Source: Streptomyces coacervatus
GTDB lineage: Bacteria; Actinomycetota; Actinomycetes; Streptomycetales; Streptomycetaceae
DNA: 64,000 nucleotides
Reading direction: 5' to 3'
NCBI RefSeq assembly: GCF_029223485.1
Contig: NZ_JARHTP010000016.1
Location: forward strand, 186,001-250,000
A program made the translations under genes and the position numbers. The notes beneath the pieces are model-generated. The model worked only from the letters and a program-made list of their open reading frames with translations. It was not told the DNA's origin and searched no databases. Positions 25,514 to 34,642 of the stretch are shown here, piece by piece. Position 1 is the stretch's first letter. Each line of letters starts with the position of its first letter.

Positions 25514-26200
25514 ATGCAGCGCCACAAGCGTCGTATCGCCACGGCATTCTCGGCCCTGGTCGCATCGCTCCTTCTGTCCCTCTCCCTCTCCGCCGCCCCC
25601 GCTCAGGCGGCCACCCACAACCCGGTCGTCTTCGTGCACGGCCTGAGCAGTGACTCGAGCAGCTGGAACGACTGGATCGCGGACTTCGAGGCGGACGGCT
25701 ACTCGTCCTCCGAGCTGTACGCGTGGTCGTACGACTGGTCGCAGTCGAACGCCACGACGGCCTCGCAGCTGGCCACCGAGATCAAGAACGTGCTGGCGAA
25801 GACCGGTGCGTCCAAGGTCGACATCGTCGCTCACTCGATGGGTGTGCTCAGCTCCCGTTACTACCTGAAGAACCTCGGCGGAACGTCGTACGTCGACGAC
25901 TTCGTCTCGGTCGCCGGCGTGAACCACGGCACCTCCGTCGCCTCGTGGTGCGCGTGGCTGTACACGTCCTGCAAGGAGATGCAGATCGGCAGTTCGTACC
26001 TCACCGCCCTCAACTCCGGCGACGAGACGCCGGGCGCCGTGTCGTACGCGAGCTACTGGTCGGACTGTGACTCCGCGGTCGTCCCGAACAGCTCGGCGCT
26101 CCTGGACGGCGCGACGAACGTCGACGCCGGGTGCATCTCGCATACCGACATGAACAACGACCACGGCGTGTACGAGCAGGTGCGGGACTTCATCGCGTGA
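25514..26200 (+). CDS. Secreted triacylglycerol lipase (alpha/beta hydrolase)
   Basis: This 228-residue exported lipase has a signal peptide over residues 1-32, ending AQA before ATHNPVV. The oxyanion block is [14 protein letters not shown]. The nucleophile S108 lies in VAHSMG, which has Ala in place of the first Gly, as in Bacillus-type lipases. The catalytic His is probably in NDHGVY near the end, and a late Cys pair (SDCDS, AGCIS) may form a disulfide. The ATG at 25514 follows GTCAGGAGG; TTGACA about 40 bp further up may be the -35 element. Confidence 0.92.
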   Translation: MQRHKRRIATAFSALVASLLLSLSLSAAPAQAATHNPVVFVHGLSSDSSSWNDWIADFEADGYSSSELYAWSYDWSQSNATTASQLATEIKNVLAKTGASKVDIVAHSMGVLSSRYYLKNLGGTSYVDDFVSVAGVNHGTSVASWCAWLYTSCKEMQIGSSYLTALNSGDETPGAVSYASYWSDCDSAVVPNSSALLDGATNVDAGCISHTDMNNDHGVYEQVRDFIA

Positions 26201-26281
26201 GCCCGGTCTGAGCCGCCGGAGGGTGCGCGGGGCCCGTACGGGGGACAATCGCGGTAGGCCCGTCCTGTCGAGGAGGTCCGC

Positions 26282-26977
26282 ATGCCGCTACGGTCCCCCG
26301 GCGCCGCCAAGGTGGCGCGGGATCCCGTGCACCATCCGCTGTTCGCCCGCTACTACGCCCGGATCAGCGTGGCCGCCGAGACCCGGATGGGAATGGGCGC
26401 CGTCCGCGACCGGCTCCTGTCCGGGCTGTCCGGCCGGGTGATCGAGATCGGCGCGGGCAACGGACTGAACTTCGCGCACTATCCGAGCACCGTCTCGGAG
26501 GTCGTGGCGATCGAACCGGAGCGCCGACTGCGGAAGTTGGCCCTCGACGCCGCCCGCCGCTGCGAGGTGCCGGTCGACGTCGCACCGGGTGCCGCGGAGG
26601 CGCTGCCCGTCAAGAGCGAGGCCTTCGACGCGGTGGTGATCTCCCTTGTGCTGTGCAGCGTGCGGGACGTGCCGCGCGCGCTCGCGGAGGTACGGCGGGT
26701 GCTGCGGCCCGGCGGCGTCGTGCGGTTCTTCGAGCACGGCCGGGGCGGCGGGCCCGCGATGACCTTCACCCAGCGCGCCCTGGACCGCACGCTGTGGCCG
26801 CCGCTCAACGGCGGCTGCCATCTGGCCCGCGACCCGGTCGCCGCGCTGCGCGACGCCGGCTTCGAACTCGGCCCCTACCGGCGGATGCTGATGCCTCAGA
26901 AGGGGCCGACGCTGCCCACCTCGTACTGCGTGCTGGGCACGGCGTGGCGGCCGGAGGTCAAGGAACCGGCCGCCTGA
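26282..26977 (+). CDS. Class I SAM-dependent methyltransferase
   Basis: This 231-residue enzyme has motif I at VIEIGAGNGLNFAHYP, an acidic residue at AIEPERRL, and LRPGGVVRFFEHGRG after the fourth strand. The pattern resembles UbiE/thiol- and phospholipid-type methyltransferases. The segment HLARDPVAALRDAGFELG is shared with METTL7-like proteins. The substrate is unknown. It stands alone after the lipase, with GAGGAGG upstream of the ATG. Confidence 0.9.
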   Translation: MPLRSPGAAKVARDPVHHPLFARYYARISVAAETRMGMGAVRDRLLSGLSGRVIEIGAGNGLNFAHYPSTVSEVVAIEPERRLRKLALDAARRCEVPVDVAPGAAEALPVKSEAFDAVVISLVLCSVRDVPRALAEVRRVLRPGGVVRFFEHGRGGGPAMTFTQRALDRTLWPPLNGGCHLARDPVAALRDAGFELGPYRRMLMPQKGPTLPTSYCVLGTAWRPEVKEPAA

Positions 26978-27388
26978 TCACATGGTCCAGCTGCGCAGCT
27001 CCGCCGCGATGTCGTACACCGTGGCGTTGCCCCTCTTGACCAGGCGGGCCAGATCGCGGACCTGCACCGGCGAGGTGGTGACCCTGAGGCCGCTGGCGAC
27101 GAGGTAGGCGTATGCGACGGCCGAGGCGAAGAGGGCGTTCGAGCGCTCCAACGCGGGGACGTGGATGAGGAGTTGGAGGAGAGCCGCCGCGCGTGCGTGC
27201 GGGTCGTCGTAGACGGGGACGTCGAATATCTCGGCCTCGTGGCGCGCGACGGCCGCGACGAGGGCGCCCCAGTCGGTGACCTGGGGGTCCCCTGGCGTCT
27301 TCTGTTCGGCGAGCATGAGGAGCCAGGCGAGGTCGATGCTGAGGTTGCTCAAGGGATCAGTGGCGACCTTCGCCTCGCCCGGCCTCAC
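26978..27388 (-). CDS. Fic/Doc-like toxin with a degenerate active-site motif
   Basis: This protein of about 136 residues resembles the actinobacterial 'Fic-family toxin' group (WLLMLAEQKTPGDPQVTDWG, EIFDVPVYDDPHARAAALL). The position of the Fic motif HxFx(D/E)GNGR reads HVPALERSNA, keeping the first His but losing the Phe and Gly-Asn-Gly. It follows an Arc-like antitoxin gene and overlaps it by 32 bp if the GTG at 27388 is used. A TTG at 27352, just after the antitoxin stop, is an alternative. Whether it has AMPylation, kinase or no enzymatic activity cannot be told. Confidence 0.78.
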   Translation of the reverse strand: MRPGEAKVATDPLSNLSIDLAWLLMLAEQKTPGDPQVTDWGALVAAVARHEAEIFDVPVYDDPHARAAALLQLLIHVPALERSNALFASAVAYAYLVASGLRVTTSPVQVRDLARLVKRGNATVYDIAAELRSWTM

Positions 27389-27608
27389 GGCCCTCGCCGT
27401 CGGCGCCGAACTCCTCGGCGAAGACGGACTCGTACTGCTTCATGAAGTCGGCGGCGGCCTCGACGAACGTCTGGCCGACCTCTCCGGTGTCCTGTTTCAC
27501 GAGTTCCTCGATGTAGCGGTTGACGCTCATGCCCCGGGCCAGGGCACGCTCGCGGGCTGCGCGGGCGGTGCCCTCGTCCACTCTCACGTTCAGCTGGGTC
27601 TTCGCCAT
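27357..27608 (-). CDS. Arc-type (ribbon-helix-helix) antitoxin
   Basis: This 83-residue protein has an N-terminal ribbon-helix-helix fold: MAKTQLNVRVDEGTARAARE with RGMSVNRYIEELVKQ. The C-terminal acidic segment (FMKQYESVFAEEFGADGEG) would bind and block the Fic-like protein encoded just downstream. A perfect palindrome lies 9 bp upstream of the start, so the pair is probably autorepressed in the usual toxin-antitoxin manner. Confidence 0.85.
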   Translation of the reverse strand: MAKTQLNVRVDEGTARAARERALARGMSVNRYIEELVKQDTGEVGQTFVEAAADFMKQYESVFAEEFGADGEGREAGRGEGRH

Positions 27609-27616
27609 ACTTCGAA

Positions 27617-27636
27617 GCTAGCGCCGGAGCGCTAGC
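27617..27636. promoter_or_regulatory. Palindromic operator of the toxin-antitoxin pair
   Basis: GCTAGCGC (27617-27624), spacer CGGA, and GCGCTAGC (27629-27636) form a perfect inverted repeat. It sits immediately upstream of the antitoxin start, where an Arc-type dimer pair would bind. Confidence 0.75.
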
Positions 27637-27813
27637 ACGGCAAGAGGCAGTCCAGGAGGCGGAGGTCGTCCAGTGGGTGGAGAGTGTCCCTTACACCGAT
27701 ATCAGGGGCACGACCTGCGGTGGAGACCACCTCGGCCCCACGGGGGATATCGGCTGTGCGGTCGGTCACACTAGCTTTGCACCCACGAGTGGCCGGCCAC
27801 CGAGGAGGCAGCG

Positions 27814-28641
27814 TTGTCCACACCTGCTGCGCAGCAAGCCGCCCGCGCCCGCGGTCTGACCAAGGCATACGGCTCGGGCGAGACGACCGTGCTCGCCCTG
27901 GACTCCGTGGACGTGGACATCGCGCGCGGCCGCTTCACCGCGGTCATGGGGCCGTCGGGCTCCGGGAAGTCCACGCTGATGCACTGTCTGGCGGGGCTCG
28001 ATTCGGTGTCGGCCGGCCAGGTGTGGCTCGGGGACACCGAGATCACCGGACTGAAGGACCGCGAGCTGACCCGGCTGCGCCGGGACCGGATCGGGTTCAT
28101 GTTCCAGTCGTTCAACCTCATCCCGACGCTGAATGCGGCCGAGAACATCACCCTGCCCATGGACATCGCGGGCAAGAAGCCCGACGAGAAGTGGCTGGAC
28201 CAGGTCATCGACACACTGGGGCTGCGGGACCGGCTCAAGCACCGGCCCGCCGAGCTGTCCGGCGGCCAGCAGCAGCGCGTGGCGTGCGCACGGGCGCTGG
28301 CCTCCAGGCCCGAGCTGATCTTCGCGGACGAGCCGACCGGCAACCTCGACTCGCGGGCCGGGCTCGAGGTGCTCGCCTTCCTGCGCGAGGCCGTCGACAG
28401 CCTCGACCAGACCGTCGTCATGGTCACCCACGACCCAGGCGCCGCCGCCCACTCCGACCTGGTGCTCTTCCTCGGGGACGGACGGATCGTCGACGAGATG
28501 GAGCACCCGACGGCGGAGGCCGTGCTGGAACGAATGCGCCTCTTTACCGGGGGAAACCCCCAGACCCCCGGGTTCGATGAGATCCGCAGCCAGTTCGAGA
28601 ACGACGGCCCCGTCGGCGACGTAACCCTCGACAAGGACTGA
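27814..28641 (+). CDS. ABC transporter ATP-binding protein (MacB/LolD type)
   Basis: This 275-residue ATPase has Walker A GPSGSGKST, a Q-loop in FMFQSFNLIP, signature LSGGQQQRVA, Walker B LIFADEPTGNLDS and H-loop VTHD. It starts at a TTG preceded by GAGGAGG. It pairs with the FtsX-type permease 4 bp downstream. Near the C-terminus, codons around 28545-28575 contain a run (CCCCCAGACCCCC) identical to the core of intergenic repeat family 1, giving an odd GGNPQTPGF segment. Confidence 0.95.
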   Translation: MSTPAAQQAARARGLTKAYGSGETTVLALDSVDVDIARGRFTAVMGPSGSGKSTLMHCLAGLDSVSAGQVWLGDTEITGLKDRELTRLRRDRIGFMFQSFNLIPTLNAAENITLPMDIAGKKPDEKWLDQVIDTLGLRDRLKHRPAELSGGQQQRVACARALASRPELIFADEPTGNLDSRAGLEVLAFLREAVDSLDQTVVMVTHDPGAAAHSDLVLFLGDGRIVDEMEHPTAEAVLERMRLFTGGNPQTPGFDEIRSQFENDGPVGDVTLDKD

Positions 28642-28645
28642 ACCC

Positions 28646-31213
28646 GTGCTGAAGGCGACGCTCCGCAGCTTCCTCGCCCACAAGGGGCGGCTGCTGCTCT
28701 CCGCTCTGGCGATCATCCTGTCCGTGGCGTTCGTCGCGGGCAGTCTGATCTTCTCCGACACGGTCACCCGCACCTTCGACCGGCTGTTCGCCTCCACCTC
28801 CGCCGATGTGACGGTGGAGCCGAAGCAGGACCTCAAGTCGCAGGTGCCGACGGGCGAGGCCGAGACCGTGCCGGCCTCGCTCGCGGGTCGGGTGGCGAAG
28901 GTCGACGGCGTCGCGCTGGCGCACGCCGACGTGAGCGTCCAGAACATCACGGTCGTCGACAGCAGGAACAAGTCGGTCGGGCCGACCACCGGCGCGCCCA
29001 CCATCGCCTCCGACTGGTTTCTCACCCACCGCAGCCCGGTGAAGCTGACCTCCGGCCACGCCCCGCAGGGCGGCGGCCAGGCGCTGCTGGACGCGGACAC
29101 CGCCGACAAGAAGCATGTGAAGATCGGGGACACCCTGACCGTGCTCGCCCAGCCGGGCACCTTCAAGGTCGAGATCGTCGGCATCGCCACCTTCACCACC
29201 ACCAACCCGGGTGCGGCCCTGGTCTTCCTCGACCCGAAGACCGCCGCGACCCAGCTGCTCGGCTCGGCGGACAAGGCGACGAGCATCTCGGTGGACGCGG
29301 CGAAGGGCGTGAGCGACGCCGTGCTCAAGCAGCGCGTCTCCGCCGCGGTCGGCACCGGTACCTACGACATCAAGACCGCCGACGAACAGGCCAAGTCGGC
29401 CGCGCAGGACCTCGGCGGATTCCTCGACGTCATCAAGTACGTGATGCTCGGCTTCGCCGGAATCGCCGTCCTGGTCGGTGTCTTCCTGATCGTCAACACG
29501 TTCTCCATGCTGATCGCCCAGCGCACCCGGGAGCTGGGCCTGCTGAGGGCCCTCGGCGCCGACCGGCGCCAGGTGCGGCGGTCCGTGCTCACCGAGGCGG
29601 TCCTGCTCGGCCTGGTCGGCTCGACGCTGGGCCTGGCGGCGGGCATCGGGCTCGCGGTGGGGCTGATCAAACTCATGAGCGTGTTCGGGATGAACCTCAA
29701 GACGACGGAGATGGTCGTCGGCTGGGGAACTCCGGTGGCGGCATACGTCGTCGGGATCGGTGTCACCTTCGTCGCGGCGTATCTCCCGGCGCGGCGCGCG
29801 GCGGGCGTCTCGCCGATGGCGGCGCTCGCGGACGCCGAGATCGCCGGTGTGGGACGGCCGCTCAGGATGCGGGCGATGGTGGGCTCGGTGGTCGGAGTGC
29901 TCGGCGCGGCCGCGCTGGTGGGCTGTGCCACGGCGACGAGGACGGCCTCGTCGGCCTCCCTGCTGGGGCTGGGCGTCGTCCTGACCCTGATCGCAACGGT
30001 GATCGCGGGCCCGCTTCTGGTCCGCCCCGTCATCCGGGTCCTCGGTGGGGCCTTCCCCGCCCTCTTCGGCTCGATCGGCCGCATGAGCCAGCGCAACGCC
30101 CTGCGCAACCCGCGCCGTACGGGCGCCACCGCGGCCGCCCTCATGGTGGGGCTCGCCCTGGTCGGCGGCATGTCCGTGGCCAGCGCCTCCATGTCGAAGT
30201 CCTTCGACCAGCAGATCGACAAGACGCTGGGCGCCGACTTCATCGTCCAGAACACCAACTTCGTGCCCTTCAACCAGCAGGTCACCGACACGGTGCGCGG
30301 CACGCAGGGCGTCAGCGTCGTCGTACGACAGCGGTTCGCACCGGTGGCCGTACACCTCCCGGACGGCAAGCGCATCGAGACGACCGCCGCGGGCTACGAC
30401 AGGGGGGTCGACGACGTCGCACACGTGACGTACGCGGCCGGGGACACGGCGAAGGCGCTGGCGGGCGGCAGCATCGCCATGGACGTCAAGTTCGCGAAGA
30501 AGCACGACGTCAGGATCGGCAGCACCATCCCCGTCGAGTTCCCGGCCGGCCGGAAGACCGAGCTCAAGGTCGGCGCCCTCACCGACCAGGACCAGGCCGA
30601 GGGCTTCGGCATGCAGGGCGGGCTGTTCTTCGGGATCGCGACGGTCGAGAAGTACGTGCCCGGCGGGCAGGACTCCGCGCTGTACGTCAACAAGGCCTCC
30701 GGCACGAGCGCCGACCAGCTGCGCAAGAACCTGGAGCAGTCGCTCAAGCCGTACCCGCAGGTCCAGGCCCGCGACCAGGCCGACTACAAGAAACTGGTGC
30801 ACGACCAGATCGCCGTACTGCTCTACCTCGTGTACGCACTGCTGGGGCTGGCGATCATCATCGCGGTGCTCGGCGTCGTCAACACCCTCGCCCTGTCGGT
30901 GGTGGAGCGGACCCGGGAGATCGGGCTGCTGCGGGCCATCGGACTCGCCCGGCGGCAGCTGCGCCGGATGATCCGGCTGGAGTCGGTGGTGATCGCGGTG
31001 TTCGGCGCGGTGCTGGGGCTCGCGCTCGGTCTGGTGTGGGGTGTGTGCACCCAGCAGGTGCTGGCCCTGCAGGGCATGAAGGCGCTCGCGATCCCGTGGA
31101 CCACGATCGTCGCGGTGGTGATCGGCTCCGCGGTGGTGGGCATCGTGGCGGCGCTGCTGCCCGCGTTGCGTGCATCCCGCATGAATGTGCTGGCGGCCAT
31201 CGCGCACGAGTGA
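28646..31213 (+). CDS. ABC transporter permease with two FtsX domains
   Basis: This 855-residue permease is of the MacB/FtsX superfamily. It has an N-terminal helix (LLLSALAIILSVAFVAGSLIF), a periplasmic-type soluble domain, then FtsX blocks (IAVLVGVFLIVNTFSMLIAQRTRELGLLRALGA and a second copy near residues 730-850 with LGVVNTLALSVVERTREIGLLRAIGL). Such duplicated permeases export peptides, lipids or antibiotics, or act as mechanotransmitters. It starts at a GTG 4 bp after the ATPase stop. No response regulator or bacitracin-type sensor adjoins it, so its cargo is unknown. Confidence 0.94.
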   Translation: MLKATLRSFLAHKGRLLLSALAIILSVAFVAGSLIFSDTVTRTFDRLFASTSADVTVEPKQDLKSQVPTGEAETVPASLAGRVAKVDGVALAHADVSVQNITVVDSRNKSVGPTTGAPTIASDWFLTHRSPVKLTSGHAPQGGGQALLDADTADKKHVKIGDTLTVLAQPGTFKVEIVGIATFTTTNPGAALVFLDPKTAATQLLGSADKATSISVDAAKGVSDAVLKQRVSAAVGTGTYDIKTADEQAKSAAQDLGGFLDVIKYVMLGFAGIAVLVGVFLIVNTFSMLIAQRTRELGLLRALGADRRQVRRSVLTEAVLLGLVGSTLGLAAGIGLAVGLIKLMSVFGMNLKTTEMVVGWGTPVAAYVVGIGVTFVAAYLPARRAAGVSPMAALADAEIAGVGRPLRMRAMVGSVVGVLGAAALVGCATATRTASSASLLGLGVVLTLIATVIAGPLLVRPVIRVLGGAFPALFGSIGRMSQRNALRNPRRTGATAAALMVGLALVGGMSVASASMSKSFDQQIDKTLGADFIVQNTNFVPFNQQVTDTVRGTQGVSVVVRQRFAPVAVHLPDGKRIETTAAGYDRGVDDVAHVTYAAGDTAKALAGGSIAMDVKFAKKHDVRIGSTIPVEFPAGRKTELKVGALTDQDQAEGFGMQGGLFFGIATVEKYVPGGQDSALYVNKASGTSADQLRKNLEQSLKPYPQVQARDQADYKKLVHDQIAVLLYLVYALLGLAIIIAVLGVVNTLALSVVERTREIGLLRAIGLARRQLRRMIRLESVVIAVFGAVLGLALGLVWGVCTQQVLALQGMKALAIPWTTIVAVVIGSAVVGIVAALLPALRASRMNVLAAIAHE

Positions 31214-31259
31214 TGGAATCGCGGCTGAGACTCAAGTCGCTTACGGCTGAGGAGAGTTC

Positions 31260-32111
31260 ATGCCGCATCCGTTCCGTTTCGGCGTCAACCTGATGACTCC
31301 CGCGCCCGCCGAGGAGTGGCACGCCAAGTGCCGCCGGGCCGAGGAGCTCGGCTACGACGTGATCCAAGTCCCCGACCACCTCGGCATGGTCGCACCGTTC
31401 CCGGCACTGGTCGCCGCGGCCGCGGTCACCGAACGGCCCCGGCTGGGCACGTTCGTGCTCAACGCGGGCTTCTGGAACCCCACGCTGCTCGCCCGCGAGG
31501 TGGCCACGACGGACGCCCTGACCGGCGGCCGCCTCGAACTCGGGCTGGGCACCGGCTACGTGGGGGCGGAGCACGAGACGGCCGGACTGCCGTTCGGCTC
31601 TCCACGGGAGCGCGTGGACCATCTGCGGCGCACGGTCGAGGAGTTGGCCCACACATCACAAGTGCCGCTGCTGATCGGAGGCAACGGCGACCGCGTACTG
31701 CGCCTGACCGCCGAGCACGCCGACATCGCGGCGTTCGGAGGCGCCTACGCCGACCCGCAGAGCACAACGGGCCGGCTCATCCCGGTCACCGCGGAACAGC
31801 TCGACGAACGGGTCGCCCGGTACCGGAAGTTCGCCACGAACCGCGAGGAACCCGCGGAGCTGAACCTGCTCCTGCAGATGGTCGTCGTCACCGAGGACCG
31901 CGCAGGCGTCGTCCAGCCCCTCCTCGACAGAGTGCCGGAAGTGACCCTGGAACAGGCCCTGGCACTGCCCGTCCTCCTGATCGGAACACTCGACCGGATC
32001 GTCGCCCAGGTGCTGGCCCAGCGCGAGCGGTACGGCTTCTCGTACGTGACGGTCCTGGAGCCCTACATGGAGGCGTTCGCGCCGGTCGTCGCGGAGCTGG
32101 GCGGCCACTGA
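31260..32111 (+). CDS. LLM-class F420-dependent oxidoreductase
   Basis: This 283-residue luciferase-like TIM barrel of the actinobacterial F420-dependent group begins FRFGVNLMTPAPAEEWHAKC and contains AEELGYDVIQVPDHLG, the barrel-edge block GGRLELGLGTGYV and PLLIGGNGDRVLRLTAEHADI. These enzymes reduce or oxidise a wide range of substrates, and none can be assigned here. It follows the ABC permease by 46 bp with a GAGGAGAG site. A GNAT gene fragment follows. Confidence 0.9.
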   Translation: MPHPFRFGVNLMTPAPAEEWHAKCRRAEELGYDVIQVPDHLGMVAPFPALVAAAAVTERPRLGTFVLNAGFWNPTLLAREVATTDALTGGRLELGLGTGYVGAEHETAGLPFGSPRERVDHLRRTVEELAHTSQVPLLIGGNGDRVLRLTAEHADIAAFGGAYADPQSTTGRLIPVTAEQLDERVARYRKFATNREEPAELNLLLQMVVVTEDRAGVVQPLLDRVPEVTLEQALALPVLLIGTLDRIVAQVLAQRERYGFSYVTVLEPYMEAFAPVVAELGGH

Positions 32112-32151
32112 CCGTCCCTGCGACCATCCATCCGGATGCTGGAATTCGGCC

Positions 32152-32253
32152 TTCGGGACCGAGCGCCTGGTCCTCCGCGACCCCGAGGCACTGATCCTGG
32201 CCGAGCAGGGCGGTGAACTCGCCGGCACGGTGATCGCGGGCTTCGACGGCCGG
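32152..32253 (+). pseudogene. GNAT acetyltransferase fragment
   Basis: The + strand reads RDPEALILAEQGGELAGTVI followed by AGFDGRR. This matches the middle of the intact GNAT protein at 36183-36608 (RDPDALLLAERDGILTGTVI, AGFDGWR). No start codon or acetyl-CoA motif A follows; the frame runs into the antisense of the PucR gene. It is a remnant of about 34 codons of a second, diverged GNAT gene. Confidence 0.75.
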
Positions 32254-32322
32254 CGCAGTGGGAACCCGGTAACGGCCGCGTGGGCGCTCGTCGTGATCGT
32301 CGTCGTACTGTACGCCGTACGT

Positions 32323-33492
32323 CTACTCAACAGGATCGCCCAAGATCCGGGACGCGTTGCCCCGAAGACCGACCGCCAGCGTCAGTTCAAGGACCCGGTG
32401 TGGCGATGCGAGATCCGGAAACAGCTCCCGCAGCTGCGACATCCGGTACCGGACCGTCTGGGGATGGACGAACAACGCCGCCGCCACCTCGTCCCGCCTG
32501 CCCTGGTGCAGCAGCCACGCCCGCAACGTCTCCTCCAGCCGCCGTGCGGTCGCGACAGGCAAGGTCCGCAACGGTGCGAGGGCTCGGGCACGCAGGTCTG
32601 CGAACGCATCCACGTCGGCGCTCAGCACCAGCTCGGGCAGGTGGTCCTCGGTGTCGCGGATATCAGAGGACAGGGAGCGCGCGCGTACAGCTCGTGCGTA
32701 CGAGGCGGACGCACGAGCCCATGGCCGGGCCGGGCCGACCACGGCGGTGCGGTCGGTCAGCTGCCGCAGGAGATGTGATCGGTCGGCATCGGGGACGAGC
32801 AGCACACCGGTGGCGTCCGGCAGATCGTCGAGGACGAGGGTGCTCGCATCGAGCGCGCGGTAGGCAGGCCGGGCCTGGGCGGCGGGCAGCAGGACCGCGG
32901 TCAGCGAAACCGGAGGCTGCCACCCGGCCCGTTGAGCAGAGGCCAGCAGCACGTCCGGGCTCGCGCCGGCGAGAAGGTCGCGGGCCAGGTGTTCCAGGTG
33001 GCGCTCGTGGTCCCTGCCCCGGGCGGCCAGTTCGTCGGCGTGGCCCGCGGCACTCGCGGCGGAGAGCTCGTCGATGTAGGCGAAGGTCAGCTCGGCGAAC
33101 TTGGCGACCTCGGCGGCCGGCAGACCTGCGGGTACGGCACCCGCCGCCAGGCATCGCCAGGCCACGCGGGCGCCGACGCGGTAGGCGCTGAGCAGGGCGT
33201 CCATCGAGCGGCCGTCGCGCACCTCGCCACGCCCCAGCTCATACGCTGCGTCACCGGCGTCGCCGCCTGTGGCGTTCCCGCTCGCGAGGTCCAGGTAGTG
33301 GCCCAGGGCGGTGCGGACGGCCCGGCGGATGGTGGCGCCCATGTGGCCCGACAGGGCATTGGCGTAGGAAGGGACCTCGTCGATGATCGCCTGGACGACC
33401 TCGTCGGCGGTGGTCTTCAGCGCGGCCCGAAGTGCGATGACCGTCGTCTCATCCAGGGCCAGTTCGCTGACCCTCCGCATTGCATGGCTCAC
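32323..33492 (-). CDS. PucR-family transcriptional regulator
   Basis: This regulator of about 389 residues has an N-terminal helical domain, a GGDEF-like linker and a C-terminal PucR HTH (RLEETLRAWLLHQGRRDEVA, FVHPQTVRYRMSQLRELFPD). It diverges from the ferredoxin reductase/desaturase operon, so it is the likely regulator of membrane-lipid desaturation. The GTG at 33492 (MSHAMRRVSELALDE) has AGGGA 9 nt upstream; an ATG at 33513 would add seven residues. Confidence 0.88.
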   Translation of the reverse strand: MSHAMRRVSELALDETTVIALRAALKTTADEVVQAIIDEVPSYANALSGHMGATIRRAVRTALGHYLDLASGNATGGDAGDAAYELGRGEVRDGRSMDALLSAYRVGARVAWRCLAAGAVPAGLPAAEVAKFAELTFAYIDELSAASAAGHADELAARGRDHERHLEHLARDLLAGASPDVLLASAQRAGWQPPVSLTAVLLPAAQARPAYRALDASTLVLDDLPDATGVLLVPDADRSHLLRQLTDRTAVVGPARPWARASASYARAVRARSLSSDIRDTEDHLPELVLSADVDAFADLRARALAPLRTLPVATARRLEETLRAWLLHQGRRDEVAAALFVHPQTVRYRMSQLRELFPDLASPHRVLELTLAVGLRGNASRILGDPVE

Positions 33493-33579
33493 GTTTTTGT
33501 TCCCTGCGAACAATTCAGCCGACCAGATTTACGTCCCACGGTCAGGACTTTACGCCCTGAGGCGCAGCAAGCTGAAGTC

Positions 33580-34635
33580 ATGACGAGTACAGCCCTCCGC
33601 AGCAGGGCGTGGAAACTGCTGGAGATGGTCACGACGCCGCTGCTGCCGTCGGACTACCTCGACCTGGTCAGCCCGCTGCGTGCGGGCGCCGACCTGCGCG
33701 GGCGCATCGAGGCCGTGCACCCCGAGACGGGTGACGCCGCGACCATCGTGATCAGGCCGGGACGGGGCTGGCGCGGCCACACGGCCGGTCAGTACGTGCG
33801 GATCGGGGTCGACGTCGACGGGGTGCGCCTGTGGCGTGCCTACTCCCTCACCTCGCCGACAGACCGCCAGGACGGCCGGGTCACGATCACCGTGAAGGCG
33901 ATCCCGGACGGCAAGGTCAGCAACCACCTGGTCCGCAGGGCGAAACCGGGCACGCTGATCCAGCTCGACCAGCCGACCGGTGACTTCGTGCTGCCGCGGG
34001 CCAGGCCCGCCAAGGTGCTCTACCTGACGGCCGGCAGCGGCATCACGCCCGTGATGGGCATGCTGCGCGACACCGAGTTCGACGACGTCGTCATGGTCCA
34101 CAGCGCGCCACAGCCGCAAGACGTGATCTTCCGCAACGAACTGCACGACCTGGTCGCGGACAAGAAGCTGCGGCTGACCGAGGTGCACACCGACGCAGAC
34201 GGCATGCTCGACATCGCCCGTCTCGACGAACTCGTGCCCGACTGGGCCGAGCGCGAGACCTGGGCCTGCGGGCCAGCGGGCCTGCTCGACGCCGCCGAAG
34301 AGCACTGGAGAGAGCACGGCGTACAGGAGCGCCTGCACACCGAACGCTTCCGCCCCAGCGTCGTCGTCACCGGCGACGGCGGCGAGGTCACGTTCAGCGC
34401 CACCGGCAAGACCGTCGACGCGGACGGCGCCACGCCGTTGCTGGACATCGGCGAGGAGGCCGGCGTGCTCATGCCTTCCGGGTGCCGCATGGGCATCTGC
34501 TTCGGTTGCATCACGCCGCTCAAGGCGGGCGCCGTCCGCGACCTGCGCACCGGCGAGATCACCGAGGCCGAGCCGGGCGTCCTCATCCAGACCTGCGTGT
34601 CCGCCGCGGCGGGCCCCTGCGACATCGAACGGTAG
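33580..34635 (+). CDS. Ferredoxin reductase with fused 2Fe-2S domain (desaturase partner)
   Basis: This 351-residue electron-transfer protein has an FAD-binding domain (RAYSLTSPTDRQDGRVTITV), an NAD(P)-binding domain (LYLTAGSGITPVMGMLRD, ETWACGPAGLLD) and a C-terminal plant-type ferredoxin with cysteines in SGCRMGICFGC and LIQTC. It is arranged like the reductase that serves mycobacterial acyl-CoA desaturase DesA3. The desaturase gene follows 7 bp downstream. The ATG at 33580 was chosen because the longer frame overlaps the divergent regulator. Confidence 0.93.
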   Translation: MTSTALRSRAWKLLEMVTTPLLPSDYLDLVSPLRAGADLRGRIEAVHPETGDAATIVIRPGRGWRGHTAGQYVRIGVDVDGVRLWRAYSLTSPTDRQDGRVTITVKAIPDGKVSNHLVRRAKPGTLIQLDQPTGDFVLPRARPAKVLYLTAGSGITPVMGMLRDTEFDDVVMVHSAPQPQDVIFRNELHDLVADKKLRLTEVHTDADGMLDIARLDELVPDWAERETWACGPAGLLDAAEEHWREHGVQERLHTERFRPSVVVTGDGGEVTFSATGKTVDADGATPLLDIGEEAGVLMPSGCRMGICFGCITPLKAGAVRDLRTGEITEAEPGVLIQTCVSAAAGPCDIER

Positions 34636-34642
34636 GAGCACC

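Noticed and set aside
27696-27753. CCGATATC and GATATCGG copies about 50 bp apart upstream of the ABC ATPase gene
   Set aside because: They are short, self-palindromic and widely spaced; not enough to call an operator.
28544-31207. 887-codon minus-strand frame opposite the ABC permease
   Set aside because: It is His/Arg/Asp-rich shadow coding; the + strand shows clear FtsX domains and coupling to the ATPase.
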